A DNA stretch of 64,000 bases, taken from assembly GCA_050952225.1 (NCBI GenBank), contig JBMNKL010000002.1:248001-312000 (forward strand). Direction: 5' to 3'. The DNA is from JBMNKL01 sp050952225. Lineage in GTDB: Bacteria > Bacillota > Clostridia > Acetivibrionales > DTU013. Shown piece by piece: positions 24,358-34,444 of the stretch. Each line of letters starts with the position of its first letter. Positions within the stretch are counted from its first letter, which is position 1. The translations under genes and the position numbers were made by a program. The notes beneath the pieces are model-generated. The model ran no database searches. It was not told the DNA's origin and saw only the letters and a list, made by a program, of their open reading frames with translations.

Positions 24358-27135
24358 CTATTTATAAGAAAGAACCGATCGGTCCAGAGGATCGACCAGT
24401 TTCCCGTTTATCTCAGAATAAAGGTTTTCCCTGTAAATCCTGAATGAATCCACCTCAATGCCGCCATATTGCTTCAGTGCGCTTATAAACAGCTCCGGGC
24501 GGAGATTGGCCTTGCTTCCGGCCTTAAACTTCGCATGGATTGCAAATGCGGCTTTATATTCCTCATAACCCGGGGGCATGCTCATCATCACCGCCAGCCC
24601 GGCATCCAGGATCATGGGACGAATCTCGATCTCCTTTGTAACAATTTCACCGTACTTGTTCCTGCTTTCTTTAAGCACCTTTATGCTATCCATTTTCAAC
24701 AGCATTTTGAGCTTTTCGGAAGCATCCGCCGGTACCATCGGCTCCCTGAGAAAAATCTCCAGCATGTAGTCTGCGGCGGCTATCGATGACATTATGTTAG
24801 CTTTTGATTTCTTCAGCCCGGCCTTCACAACCCTGATTGCATCAGGCAGGTTTTCATTAAGCCTGTTCATGAACCGCTCCGGCTCCATCTCCCGCTCCAG
24901 TTCAAAATCAGCATACTCGCCCCTGCTTGCCACTCCGACGGCCAGCGGCAGTCCGAACACAATGCCGGGACGCGGGTTAAAACCTTGGGAATAGGCTACC
25001 GGAAGCTTTGAACGCCTGACCGCGCGTTCAAATACTCTCATCAAATCAAGATGGGATATGAATTTTACTTCTTCCCCTCTTGTGAACCTTATTCGCATGT
25101 ATGCTTTCTTACCAGTCTGCTTACCGTTCAAAGCATTATTCCTTCGTTTGCCTTCGATTTGCCCTTCGTTGCTCCCTGCTTTGCCGGAACAGCTCATTTT
25201 ATCACTGTCGCCTTCAGCAGCAGCCTTTTCGCTGCCGGCTCCGCCGCTCCTTCCTTCTGCCTCTGCGCTTCTCTTCCCGCTGCCGGGGCATTTGGCGTCA
25301 ATACATATACCGCATCCGAAAGAGGATGCCCCGCAGCCGGAGCATGAATCCGCGCAGCAGGGCGTCACTTCGCCTTTTTGTGCTTTTTGCGCTTCGCCAA
25401 GAAGGAATTTTTTTGATATGCCTGTATCAATATGGTCCCATGGGAAAACTTCATCAGCGCTTCTCTTCCTGTTGGCGTAAAAGGCCGGGTCTATGCCGCA
25501 CTCGTCAAAAGCCTTCATCCACATGTCATATTTAAAATGCTCACTCCAGCTGTCAAACCTGCAGCCAAGCTCCCACGCTCTCAGGAGCACCCTGCCCGTC
25601 CTCCTGTCGCCCCTGGCAAATACAGCTTCCAGGAAGCTCAGTTCCGGGTCGTGCCATGTATACCGCAAGTGCCTGCCCCTTGTTTTATCTTTCAAAAAAA
25701 GCTGCTTCATTCTCAATTCTTCAACGCTGTCCTGGGCTTCCCACTGGAAAGGCGTAAATGGTTTGGGCACAAACGACGATGTGCTGATGGTCACTTCAAG
25801 CCCTTTTCCTCTCTGCTCCTTAGGGGTCCTGAAATATTCCTCCACAACCTTTCTGCCCAGCACAGCAATACCTTCCACATCTTCCATCGTCTCATGCGGC
25901 AGGCCGATCATGAAATAAAGCTTCACCCCGTTCCATCCGCCTCTGAAGGCCAGGCTCACCGAATTGAGCAGATCATCTTCCGTGACTCCCTTGTTTATTA
26001 TATCCCTGAGCCTTTGCGTGCCTGCTTCAGGCGCAAATGTCAGGCCGCTTTTCCGGACCTTCTGCACTTTCTCCATCAAGTCCAGCGAGAACGAGTCGAT
26101 GCGAAGCGAAGGAAGGGCAAGGTTTACCTTCTTTGTCTCCATTTCTTCTATCAGCCCGGAAGTGAGCTCCTGCAATCCCGGGTAATCACTGGTGCTCAGC
26201 GAAGTCAGGGAAATCTCCTCGTATCCGGTGCTGTCCTGCAGCCTGCGGGCCAGGTCCATAAGCTTTTCGGGGGTACGTTCACGTACAGGCCTGTATATAA
26301 ACCCTGCCTGGCAGAAACGGCATCCCCTCGTGCACCCGCGGAATAATTCCAGCATTATCCTGTCATGCACGACCGACAGGTACGGAACAATAATTTTTTC
26401 TGGAAAATAAGCGCTGTCGGGCTCATTGATTATCCGCTTCTTTATCCTGGACGGGTATTGCGGCTTCACCGGCTCAACGGCTTTTATCCTGCCGTCCTCG
26501 CAATAGGATACATTATAAAAGCCCGGTACATATATCCCTTCTATACCAACTATTCTATTCAGAAACTCTTCGCGCGGTACACGTTCGCTTTTACACTGTT
26601 TGTAGACGTCCAAAACCTCATTGATGACTTCTTCTCCTTCTCCCAGCACAAAGAAGTCGATAAAGTCGGCAAGAGGCTCGGGATTGTACGCGCACGGTCC
26701 ACCGGCACATACCAGGGGATGCCGTTCGTCCCTCTCCGACCGGAGCAGCGGAACACCTGAGAGATTCAGCATATTGAGTACGTTCGTGTAGCTCATTTCG
26801 TATTGCAGCGTAAATCCCATGAAGTCAAATTCCCCGACAGGGTCGCGAGTTTCCAGCGCAAACAGTGGTATGCCTTTTGCGCGCATTTCCGCATCCATGT
26901 CCGGCCATGGCGCAAATACCCTTTCGCAGTATGTATCTTCCCGTTCATTTAGCAGGCCGTACAAGATACGCATTCCGAGGTGCGACATTCCGACCTCGTA
27001 TACATCGGGAAAACAAAACGCAAACCGTATGCCGGCATCAGCGGGATTCTTCCTTATGGCGTTCAGTTCTCCTCCTGTGTACCTTGCAGGCTTTTCTACG
27101 TTTTGAAGCATATCGTCTCTTATCGAAACAGGCAT
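24358..27135 (-). CDS. TIGR03960-type radical SAM protein fused to TIGR03936/DUF2344
   Basis: A 925-residue fusion. Residues about 1-620 are the B12-binding radical SAM family adjacent to RNase G in many Firmicutes, with cluster motif RGCTRGCRFCQAG and FMIGLPHETMEDV. Residues about 690-925 are the DUF2344 domain (RIRFTRGEEVKFISHLDLMR, YSQGFNPRPGIVFGLPL). The two are usually separate neighbouring genes. The joining segment (about 590-685) is Ser/Gly/Ala/Lys-rich and contains clustered cysteines. The reaction is unknown; conserved linkage to RNase G and ribosomal genes suggests RNA or ribosome modification (inference). Confidence 0.9.
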   Translation of the reverse strand: MPVSIRDDMLQNVEKPARYTGGELNAIRKNPADAGIRFAFCFPDVYEVGMSHLGMRILYGLLNEREDTYCERVFAPWPDMDAEMRAKGIPLFALETRDPVGEFDFMGFTLQYEMSYTNVLNMLNLSGVPLLRSERDERHPLVCAGGPCAYNPEPLADFIDFFVLGEGEEVINEVLDVYKQCKSERVPREEFLNRIVGIEGIYVPGFYNVSYCEDGRIKAVEPVKPQYPSRIKKRIINEPDSAYFPEKIIVPYLSVVHDRIMLELFRGCTRGCRFCQAGFIYRPVRERTPEKLMDLARRLQDSTGYEEISLTSLSTSDYPGLQELTSGLIEEMETKKVNLALPSLRIDSFSLDLMEKVQKVRKSGLTFAPEAGTQRLRDIINKGVTEDDLLNSVSLAFRGGWNGVKLYFMIGLPHETMEDVEGIAVLGRKVVEEYFRTPKEQRGKGLEVTISTSSFVPKPFTPFQWEAQDSVEELRMKQLFLKDKTRGRHLRYTWHDPELSFLEAVFARGDRRTGRVLLRAWELGCRFDSWSEHFKYDMWMKAFDECGIDPAFYANRKRSADEVFPWDHIDTGISKKFLLGEAQKAQKGEVTPCCADSCSGCGASSFGCGICIDAKCPGSGKRSAEAEGRSGGAGSEKAAAEGDSDKMSCSGKAGSNEGQIEGKRRNNALNGKQTGKKAYMRIRFTRGEEVKFISHLDLMRVFERAVRRSKLPVAYSQGFNPRPGIVFGLPLAVGVASRGEYADFELEREMEPERFMNRLNENLPDAIRVVKAGLKKSKANIMSSIAAADYMLEIFLREPMVPADASEKLKMLLKMDSIKVLKESRNKYGEIVTKEIEIRPMILDAGLAVMMSMPPGYEEYKAAFAIHAKFKAGSKANLRPELFISALKQYGGIEVDSFRIYRENLYSEINGKLVDPLDRSVLSYK

Positions 27136-27189
27136 TTTATCCTCTCCAAATATATATTTGCCGTCATTTTCTGCGCATAGTCATTTTCC

Positions 27190-27290
27190 GTTTCCCGGTT
27201 TTCCCGGCTTTCCGGTTTCCTGTGCCTTCCGGCACTTCCGGCCTTCCGATACTTCCGGCCTGCGGGTGTTCCCGGCATTCCGGCCATATT
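27190..27290 (-). repeat. Cluster of CCGGAA/CCGGGAA motifs in the leader of the radical SAM gene
   Basis: Read on the minus strand, about eight copies of CCGGAA or CCGGGAA occur within 100 bases, just upstream of the start codon. The apparent short frame across them (M-x-R-K-rich) is low complexity and not credible. Confidence 0.7.
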
Positions 27291-27325
27291 ATCCTGTAAA
27301 AGTTTCCGGCTTGTTTGCCTTTTCA

Positions 27326-27354
27326 ATAATATACCCCAATCAAATATTAAGCAA
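27326..27354 (-). promoter_or_regulatory. Promoter candidate of the radical SAM gene
   Basis: TTGCTT (27349-27354), 17 bases, TATTAT (27326-27331) on the minus strand. It implies a leader of about 185 bases that carries the CCGGAA cluster. Confidence 0.55.
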
Positions 27355-27363
27355 TCTTAACTG

Positions 27364-28665
27364 CTACCCTGTCAACTTGTCTTCCATGCCCGGTTCACGT
27401 TTAGCCCGGTTTCTCATGCCAAGCCATCTGAGCAAATACAGGCCTGTCGCTGCAAATCGCAGGATACCTGCAAGCCCCAATGTAAAGAAAACACTTGTAA
27501 GCTCATATATCCGGACTCCGACCAGCGGGGCTGCAAAGCCGGTTATACTGGTAAGGGTATTGAAGATTGAGATGTACACTGTTTTTTTTATCCTGCGGAA
27601 GAATATCGAGTAAATTCAAGAACAATGAAAGGTTGAATCCCGCCAGGGAAATACCGGTAACAATATTAACCACAAGAATCATCGGGAAGCTTACCAGGGT
27701 CGTAAACGCCAGCATAGTCGCGGCCATGCCTGCAGCCCCCATGATAATGGCCATACTGCTTCCCTTTTTCTCTATAAGCCTGCTCCATAATGAAAAAGAC
27801 AAAAATTGAGCCAAGCCTTGAAAAAAGCTGATCATGCTCAATTGAAGCTCGTTGAGGCGGGCATATTCGGTATTGTAAATAAATAAAACAGGCCATGCCA
27901 TTTGCCAGGCGAAGTGGAATGCAAAGCCGCAAATGCAGAATATGATAAATGGCTTGTCCGAAAATATCCCGGCAAAATCTCCCCTGCTTATTTTATGAAA
28001 TGCCTTCAACGCGCCCGGCTCATGGCCCGTTTCGATTCCGGCCCCGATATTTGGCTCATGCCTGGGTTTTACCTTTGAGAAAAAGAACATTTGCAGTAAC
28101 GTAAGCGCGAAACAAATCACGTAAAAGCTGCGGTATAAAGAAATCCTGCCGGCGTCGGACTTAGGGATATTCGTTAACATAAGCCCCGCGGTCAAAACGG
28201 TCACAAGGCCGAAAAGCATGCTGTATTTGCTTCTTAGAGTGTAAATCCTGTTTGCAAAGGAGCCGCTGAAATTTCCGCAAAAAAGGATTGCCATGTGGCT
28301 ATGTACAAGGCAACAGGACAATTCATCAAACCAATAAGAGCAACATACACTATTAATTTTGTGCTGCCGGGAATCGCCGGTACGAATGAAACGGCAGCGA
28401 AAAAAAAGCTGAGTGCGCCTAAAAGAACAAGTATGGTCTCTTTTTTACGGTTAATCCGCTCTATCAGGATGCCGCATGGTATCAGGGTAAAAGCCGCGGC
28501 AAGCGGAGGCAGCGCATTCAGCAGGGCTGTATGTATGTTTCCCCCGCCCATTCTTTTTGAGAACATTTGAATGAACGGGTTATACAGGTTAAATGCCGTT
28601 GTATAGACAATGCCCTCCATGATAAGGAACATTGCCCTTAAACTTTTATTTCTAAAAAACCTCAT
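27364..28665 (-). pseudogene. MFS transporter, broken by two frameshifts
   Basis: Three overlapping reading frames together make a complete 12-helix MFS transporter. The N-terminal part covers 28234-28665 (FFRNKSLRAMFLIMEGIVYT), the middle part 27503 to about 28270 and the C-terminal part 27364-27579. The first break is near 28262, between FFAEIS and GSFANRIYT. The second is in an A8 tract near 27583-27590: removing one A joins LPQDKK to TVYISIFN. Both are single-base changes, so recent decay, slippage or sequencing error are all possible. Substrate unknown. Confidence 0.8.
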
Positions 28666-28827
28666 TTGTTGCTGTCATCCTGGTAAAAAATTTTGTAAAA
28701 TAAAAAAAGTACACTTGCTTTTATTGTACCATAATAATTAAAAAGCTTGTTGGTTTTTCAGAAGCGGCCGGTTCCACTGATCGTTCACCCTGGCTTGCTT
28801 CCCGGCATTTTACCGGCTATACATATA

Positions 28828-31084
28828 CTATATGTATTTTGCAATCCCTTCCGCCTCAACTGTCCAATTGCCGTCAGAGGGAAACCCGGGCGCGGGTTTT
28901 CCGCCGTCGCCGTCCCATCCTGCCGCCATCATGGCAACGGCAAGCAGCAATCCGCCGTTTCCGGGCAGATAGAGCGGGAGGTCATCCCTGTCGGCTTGCG
29001 GGTTGTGTCCGTTTTTAGAAAAAGCATTTTTAGGCTTGTCCATGAGCAGCATGTCAACGGCAAGGGAAGTCATGCCAAGCCTCGCGCAGCACATGGCAAT
29101 CATGGCGAAATCCCAGCCCCACACAGTATCAAAATCCCAGCGCTCAAGCACTTTTTCCACCGTATTCTTCATTACCGCCCGGTCCACCGACTCGCCCGGA
29201 AGAACGCCGAAAGCGGCCAGCATTGAAGGATGGTCGTGGTAAAAGGGCGCCCTGGCATATGTTTCCGGACAGTTTTCCTGTGAAATGTAAACCCCGTCTA
29301 TGACCGGGAGCCCGGACAATTTGCTGCAACTGCGGAATAACGATCATCCGGCGCTTCTCCAAGGCGGACAAGCCATTCATTCGCAGTTTTCAATCCCCAC
29401 CTGAAGTATTCCAGCTCAAACGGCGGATTAATGCATTTGGAAGGATCATGCACTTCCTGGACCGGGATCACGGGAGGTCCGACGACATACCTGTCACGCA
29501 AAGCGTCATAATGGACAAATGAAACCATGAAATCGGCGCTCTCAACAACCAGATCCCTGTATTTTTCCAGTGTTTCCCTGGTAGGATTCGCCCTGTAGCA
29601 AAGCTCGGCAAGCATGATGGGATGAGGCTGCTGCCAGGCCAGTAACACCCCGATTGGCGAAGGCGAGTCGACGCCCTCGGGCCGCACATCTTTGGCCACC
29701 TGGCTCCCTTGTAACCCTGTCCGGATGCGATTTTCCCGGCCTGGGGCGAAATTTTCCCGTACCATTCAAGGCTCCGCTCGAGGAGACTAAGCCTGCCCCA
29801 CAGGGCAAAATGCGCCGCATGCCAGTAATGCATTTCCAGGTGGAATTTGCCGTACCAACTGTTGCATGAAAGCCCGGTTTCCGCGGGAGGCGTCGAGCCG
29901 CTGCATTGAATTGCGGTAAGGTATTGCGACAGCACGATCCTGCGCTCAAGCTCGACCGCCCGCTCGTCTTTCGAATTGACAAGCTGCACGGCGCCGCCTG
30001 ATTTCCAGAATTTCTCCCATGCACGGAGGCACGCCGTTTTGTCTCAAAAAAATCATAAGGCGCTTCTTCGGGCATGCCTGGTGAAAACCTGCACGTAAAT
30101 GAAATTTCTTTGCTGTCCTGCCCGGCCGTAATAACAAACCGGTGGCGCCCGGTTTTCCTTATGCCGGAGCCATGACCAAGCACGATATCGGCATAATACA
30201 CGTCGGAATCAAGGACACGCTTTATTATGACCCTATTATCAGCAACAACAACCATTTCACTGACGTGCGCATCTTCTTTCTCCCAGTCCGAAGCATTTTT
30301 CCCGGGACTGCCGTATGGAAATGATAATTGTATTTCAATTTCCCCCGACATTACAAGCTCTGAACGGACACAAGCACTCACAGCATCAAGCTCGGGGTCC
30401 GAACAAGTTTCAACGCGAACGGTTTTCCCAAATACTCTGAATCCGGATATAAGCAGTCCGCGCCACAGGACCAGTTTCTGCCTTGTATTGCTGAGGTCCG
30501 GAATAGCCGCCCGCCTGCCGTTTTTAACCATGCTCAGCCCGATAGCTCCCAGGTTCAGGCGATGCGGGTTTTCCCTCAGGTTTTTGAACAGCTGCTCCTG
30601 TCCGCTGTCATCGGAAGCATACCCGACCATCCTGCCATAAGTGTCGTACTGTTTCAGCCGCAGCTTTGAATAATCCATGTCTGCGGGAAAGAATGCCACC
30701 CCCACTGCGACATTGTGCACAGGGGAAATATTCATAGTCGTCCATAAAAGTTTGCAGCCCGGTAATATCTGCCGTAAACGCAAACTCACCGTTTCCCACG
30801 GTAAACGGTGAACTGGCATCGGGCGATTCAAGCGCCGGGCTGTTTCGCATGACCAGCCGGTTGTTCTCTGCAAATTTAAAGCGTTTCCTGGTTTTACTCC
30901 AGAATGCGTGCAATTCTGAAGAGAGTTGATACTCTTTTTGAATATCCCTTCCCCGGGCCATCTCCTGTACATATCTTTTGTACCAAAGGTCAACCAGACA
31001 CCTTTTATTTTCCAAATAGAGGCCCCAATTATTCCGGGTATAGATAAAATAGTCCCAATCTATTGACAACAGGCACTTTTCCAT
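28828..31084 (-). pseudogene. Six-hairpin glycosidase-like gene, multiply frameshifted
   Basis: At least four frames spell one glycoside hydrolase of the (alpha/alpha)6 toroid type. Segments in order: SSPFTVGNGEFAFTADITGL (near 30800); the beta-sandwich part 29990-30720; NSWYGKFHLEMHYWHAAHFA (near 29830); VLLAWQQPHPIMLAELCYR (near 29620); and WDFDTVWGWDFAMIAMCCAR to LPLYLPGNGGLLLAVAMMAA at the end. The family is not assigned more closely. The first 70 residues (KCLLSIDWDYFIYTRNNWGL) do not look like a glycosidase and recall UPF0489-type proteins, so the 5' end may be a chimera. No active product is expected as the sequence stands. Confidence 0.75.
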
Positions 31085-31159
31085 ATCGCACCCCCTATAC
31101 CTGGGCCGTGCTGTTAAAATACAGGCACCCCGGTGTCTTATCCGGAAATCTGTTTGCAA

Positions 31160-31615
31160 GGTGTTTCAGAAAGTTCAGGATCGGGATTCCCCGTAAGAAA
31201 TCGTGATGATTTTAGACGCTTCATAAACAAAAGCCACCTCACACCAATTTGCAATGATTCTATTAAAATCGGTATAAGTTACTTTCGTTTCAGTGGGCAT
31301 TTCAATAGACTGTTTATAAGTTTATTATTTCATTCCTGCTTTTTAAAGTCAATTCCCGATAATACTGTTTTATAAGGATCATTGCTTGTATATTCATATA
31401 TTTACTGAATAAATATCCGCATGTTTGTTTTTAGCCGTTAAAAGCCTGTTAACGCGGCATTCCTCCTCCTGCTTCAGTTGAGAGAGGATCTCGCCCTGTT
31501 TTAACCCGCTGTCTTATGGTATATTAACTAATAGAAGAATACAGGTTATTATTGCAGTTCAGATACCCGGAATTAGCAAGGGTTATATTGCGAATCAACA
31601 TATCGGATATCAAAA
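31160..31615. other. Intergenic stretch without a gene
   Basis: Divergent region between the broken glycosidase and the VIT/CCC1 gene. A possible extended -10 (TGGTATATT near 31517) could drive the latter. No other structure or coding frame is supported. Confidence 0.4.
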
Positions 31616-31627
31616 GGAGTGCAGGAA

Positions 31628-32506
31628 TTGAGTTATATAATAGACGCTGATACAATGAAGGCTTTACAAAAGGCTCAGAAAAATGAAATAACCGAATACC
31701 ATATTTACATGAAGCTATCCTCGTATATAAAAAATGAACACAACAGCAAGATTCTCCGGCGGATTGCCCGGGATGAACTCCGCCACCATGACGAACTAAA
31801 AGTGTTTACCGGGAAGGAAAAGAAGCCGAACACCCTGAAAATATTCTTTTATACCGTTATTTCAATGATATTTGGCATTACATTTGGGATAAAGCTTATG
31901 GAGAAAGGTGAAGAAAGCTCGGAAAAACTATACAGGGAGCTCGGGAATACCATAGATGAGTTTAAAAGAATAGCAAATGAAGAGGATATCCACGAGAAAG
32001 AACTGATCGGAATCATTGAGGAGGAAAGGCTTGAATATGTAGGTTCAATGGTCCTCGGGCTGAATGATGCCCTGGTGGAGCTCACCGGTACTTTGGCAGG
32101 TCTCACATTTGCATTGAAGAATACACGCCTTATAGCGCTAGCAGGCCTTATAACAGGCATAGCGGCTTCACTTTCAATGGCGGCATCGGAATACCTTTCG
32201 ACCAGGGCGGAGCAGGCAAATGCCCGGGCATTTAAATCATCACTATACACCGGAGGAGCATATATATTCACCGTCGCGTGCCTGGTATTGCCCTATCTCG
32301 TATTCTCCAACTATGTGGTAAGCCTTGTGTTTACAATTGTTGCGGCCATACTTATAATACTTGTTTTTAATTTCTATATATCGGTAGCCAAGGATCTTCC
32401 GCTTAAGGAGAGGTTTTTAGAAATGGCCGGTATCAGCCTGGGAGTAGCCGCCATTTCCTTTTTAATCGGGTACCTCATCAGACTGTTCCTCGGAGTTGAT
32501 GTTTAG
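31628..32506 (+). CDS. VIT1/CCC1 family transporter with rubrerythrin-like N-terminal domain
   Basis: A 292-residue protein. Residues 1-130 form a ferritin-like helical domain with diiron-type motifs (EITEYHIYMKLSSYI, ARDELRHHDELK, NEEDIHEKELI). Residues 135-292 are the CCC1/VIT membrane domain (SMVLGLNDALVELTGTLAGL, GIAASLSMAASEYLSTRAEQ). Members of this fused class transport iron or manganese. TTG at 31628 is chosen because AAAAGGAG ends eight bases upstream; a GTG at 31619 overlaps the ribosome site. It converges on hgcB. Confidence 0.88.
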   Translation: MSYIIDADTMKALQKAQKNEITEYHIYMKLSSYIKNEHNSKILRRIARDELRHHDELKVFTGKEKKPNTLKIFFYTVISMIFGITFGIKLMEKGEESSEKLYRELGNTIDEFKRIANEEDIHEKELIGIIEEERLEYVGSMVLGLNDALVELTGTLAGLTFALKNTRLIALAGLITGIAASLSMAASEYLSTRAEQANARAFKSSLYTGGAYIFTVACLVLPYLVFSNYVVSLVFTIVAAILIILVFNFYISVAKDLPLKERFLEMAGISLGVAAISFLIGYLIRLFLGVDV

Positions 32507-32694
32507 CAGTTATTTATTCTCCGTTTCAATTCGGCAGCGGAGTCAAGAATTTGTAAACCAGTGCCTTGTATTTATTCGCTATCTTTACAAGCATCAACAT
32601 AACCGGCACTTCTGTAAGAACCCTCACAATGGTACAGCTTTGCTTGCAATATATGCAATGAGGAAGGTAAGGAAAGTCTCCTGTGCCAATTCTT

Positions 32695-32988
32695 TCAGCA
32701 GCATCCGTCATCGCTTGAACAATCACAGCTCGGCTCGCTCCTGGTAAGCCATCCCATAATCACAGCCGTGGCACATCCCACTCCGGCGTTGACAGTGATG
32801 GCATTAGCAGGACAATTTTTCGCGCAAGCGCCGCACTCCATACAAAGGTCTCTATCTTCAATCTTTGCTTGTTTATCGTCAACGCTAAAAACCCTATGAG
32901 GGCAAACCTCCGCGCATCTTCCGCAACCGATACATTTTTCGGCCGACAAACGAAGCGTTGCGACATTCTTCAAATATCTATGTTTCAT
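32695..32988 (-). CDS. hgcB: Mercury methylation ferredoxin HgcB
   Basis: A 97-residue ferredoxin with two 4Fe-4S motifs (CIGCGRCAEVCP and CMECGACAKNCP), the HgcB-specific conserved cysteine in VNAGVGCATAVI, and a C-terminal cysteine pair (DGCC). HgcB is thought to pass electrons to the corrinoid of HgcA and to bind Hg(II) at its C-terminal cysteines. It starts 19 bases after hgcA; GGAGG overlaps the end of hgcA, spacing 13. The CMECGACAKNCPANAI signature and its place next to hgcA distinguish it from ordinary ferredoxins. Confidence 0.93.
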   Translation of the reverse strand: MKHRYLKNVATLRLSAEKCIGCGRCAEVCPHRVFSVDDKQAKIEDRDLCMECGACAKNCPANAITVNAGVGCATAVIMGWLTRSEPSCDCSSDDGCC

Positions 32989-33007
32989 AATTTCATAGCG
33001 TCCTCCT

Positions 33008-34102
33008 TTATGCCCGAATACTATTTATCAACAACAATATAATCCCCGCTGCGAATGACACGGCAATCAGCGGTACAGCTATTTTCATTTCCTTGATAAC
33101 ACCTGAAAAGGATGTATATGCTGATGAACCCGTGAAGTTCATCGCCAAATAAGCAGACAATGACGGCAATACCAGCAAATATCCTATTGCAAGTGACAAG
33201 AATCCGGGAGCAAGCCAGCCGCTATACCAGATAAATGCCAATGTCCACAACAGCCCCAGCAGCCAGCCCTTCCATGCGAAGGCCCTGCCCGGAATCACGG
33301 GAAGAAGCAAAGGCGTTAAGACAGTTCCCGTAACCACAGCGCCCGTATAGGCAATGAAATCCGCAAGCCCGAAAGGTCTCGCAGCGAATAGGTTTATGAG
33401 AAACAGTACGCCAAAAACAATCAAAGAAAACTTTGCAGCAGCCACAAGCTCCATCGGGGTGAGAACCAATCTGTCCCACATCGTAAATTTCACGGTGCGC
33501 ATTTCTTTTGTTGCTTTAAAGCCTGAATCGATAAAGGCTTTAATATCTTTCGCCCTCACAGGTCCGTAAACCACGGAAAACCCGGTTTGTTCTGCCACTT
33601 CATGGGCGCTCACACCAGGCGCACTCAACTGCGGCAGCACCAATTTCCTATGCGATACTATCTCAGGCAATCCAATTTTCGATATGCGGTTCACCAGTTC
33701 ATCGGTTCCAAATGTACCTTTACCGGCGGCACACCAGACATTGATGCCCTTTGTATCAAGTATCAAAATCCAGCAATCCAGACCTGACAAATCTCTTCTC
33801 AAGACATCAAACGTCATCTTGTAGTTCGCGCTTACCAACACGGGAGACGTATGATCAGGCTTGCCTACAGCGTAAAGCCCGGGATTTATTTTGTAATTCA
33901 TCCTGCCTATACCCCATCGCACCTTCCACGCTCCAAACATGTCTTTGAAGTGGAGATTTGTTGATACAACAGGCACACTGCCTTTAGAAGTACGGATTTC
34001 ACCTGTTATCCACTCATCATTTTTATCATACGGTGTGATGGATTTTGTACTGCAACAACTATTTGCCGAGCAGCAGCAGGACTTCTCGTTACTCATTTTC
34101 AT
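33008..34102 (-). CDS. hgcA: Mercury methyltransferase corrinoid protein HgcA
   Basis: A 364-residue protein. The cytoplasmic corrinoid domain (WKVRWGIGRMNYKINPGLYA) contains the diagnostic cap-helix motif NVWCAAGKG; Cys about 124 is the predicted cobalt ligand. Five membrane helices follow (about residues 205-360), as in characterised HgcA. The protein transfers a methyl group from methylcorrinoid to Hg(II), giving methylmercury. The gene overlaps the end of arsR by 14 bases. Unusual: the first 20 residues carry five cysteines in two clusters (SCCCSANSCC). ATG at 34102 or 34096 could be the start. Confidence 0.95.
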   Translation of the reverse strand: MKMSNEKSCCCSANSCCSTKSITPYDKNDEWITGEIRTSKGSVPVVSTNLHFKDMFGAWKVRWGIGRMNYKINPGLYAVGKPDHTSPVLVSANYKMTFDVLRRDLSGLDCWILILDTKGINVWCAAGKGTFGTDELVNRISKIGLPEIVSHRKLVLPQLSAPGVSAHEVAEQTGFSVVYGPVRAKDIKAFIDSGFKATKEMRTVKFTMWDRLVLTPMELVAAAKFSLIVFGVLFLINLFAARPFGLADFIAYTGAVVTGTVLTPLLLPVIPGRAFAWKGWLLGLLWTLAFIWYSGWLAPGFLSLAIGYLLVLPSLSAYLAMNFTGSSAYTSFSGVIKEMKIAVPLIAVSFAAGIILLLINSIRA

Positions 34103-34424
34103 CACTTCCTTTGCAACAGCCTGTATTTTCTATGCAGATGCAATTATCCTTATTGGAGGTAATTTCACATAGAAATTGCTTTATTTTACCTACATTCTCC
34201 ATGTCCAATGAGTAATACGTCCACTTGCCCTGTTCTCTGCCCCTGACTAGTCCGCATTCACACAAGATTTTCATGTGATGAGACAATGTGGATTGAGACA
34301 TCTCGAATTTCTCTAATATCTTGCATGCGCAAAGCTCCCCGCAGGAGAGCATATCTACAATCATGGCTCTTTTAGGGTCTCCCAGCGCCTTGAATACTCT
34401 GGCATATTTCAAATAGTCTCCCAT
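34089..34424 (-). CDS. ArsR-family metal-sensing repressor upstream of hgcAB
   Basis: A 111-residue winged-helix regulator (RVFKALGDPKRAMIVDMLSC, then MSQSTLSHHMKILCECGLV). The metal-binding ELCACKILE motif matches the ELCVCDL site of arsenic sensors, and extra cysteines are found in the C-terminus (CICIENTGCC). Its stop codon lies inside hgcA, so it is co-transcribed and translationally coupled. It should repress this operon until an oxyanion or metal (As, Sb, perhaps Hg) binds. Palindromes overlap its promoter. Confidence 0.92.
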   Translation of the reverse strand: MGDYLKYARVFKALGDPKRAMIVDMLSCGELCACKILEKFEMSQSTLSHHMKILCECGLVRGREQGKWTYYSLDMENVGKIKQFLCEITSNKDNCICIENTGCCKGSDENE

Positions 34425-34444
34425 ATCGGTACCTCAAATCTATA

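Noticed and set aside
27120..27326. Basic 68-codon frame upstream of the radical SAM gene
   Set aside because: Its residues simply reflect the CCGGAA repeats; it overlaps the radical SAM start and shows no family.
32526..32726. 66-codon minus-strand frame after hgcB (contains CIYCKQSC)
   Set aside because: Overlaps the end of hgcB in another frame and has no ribosome site; probably chance or an old remnant.
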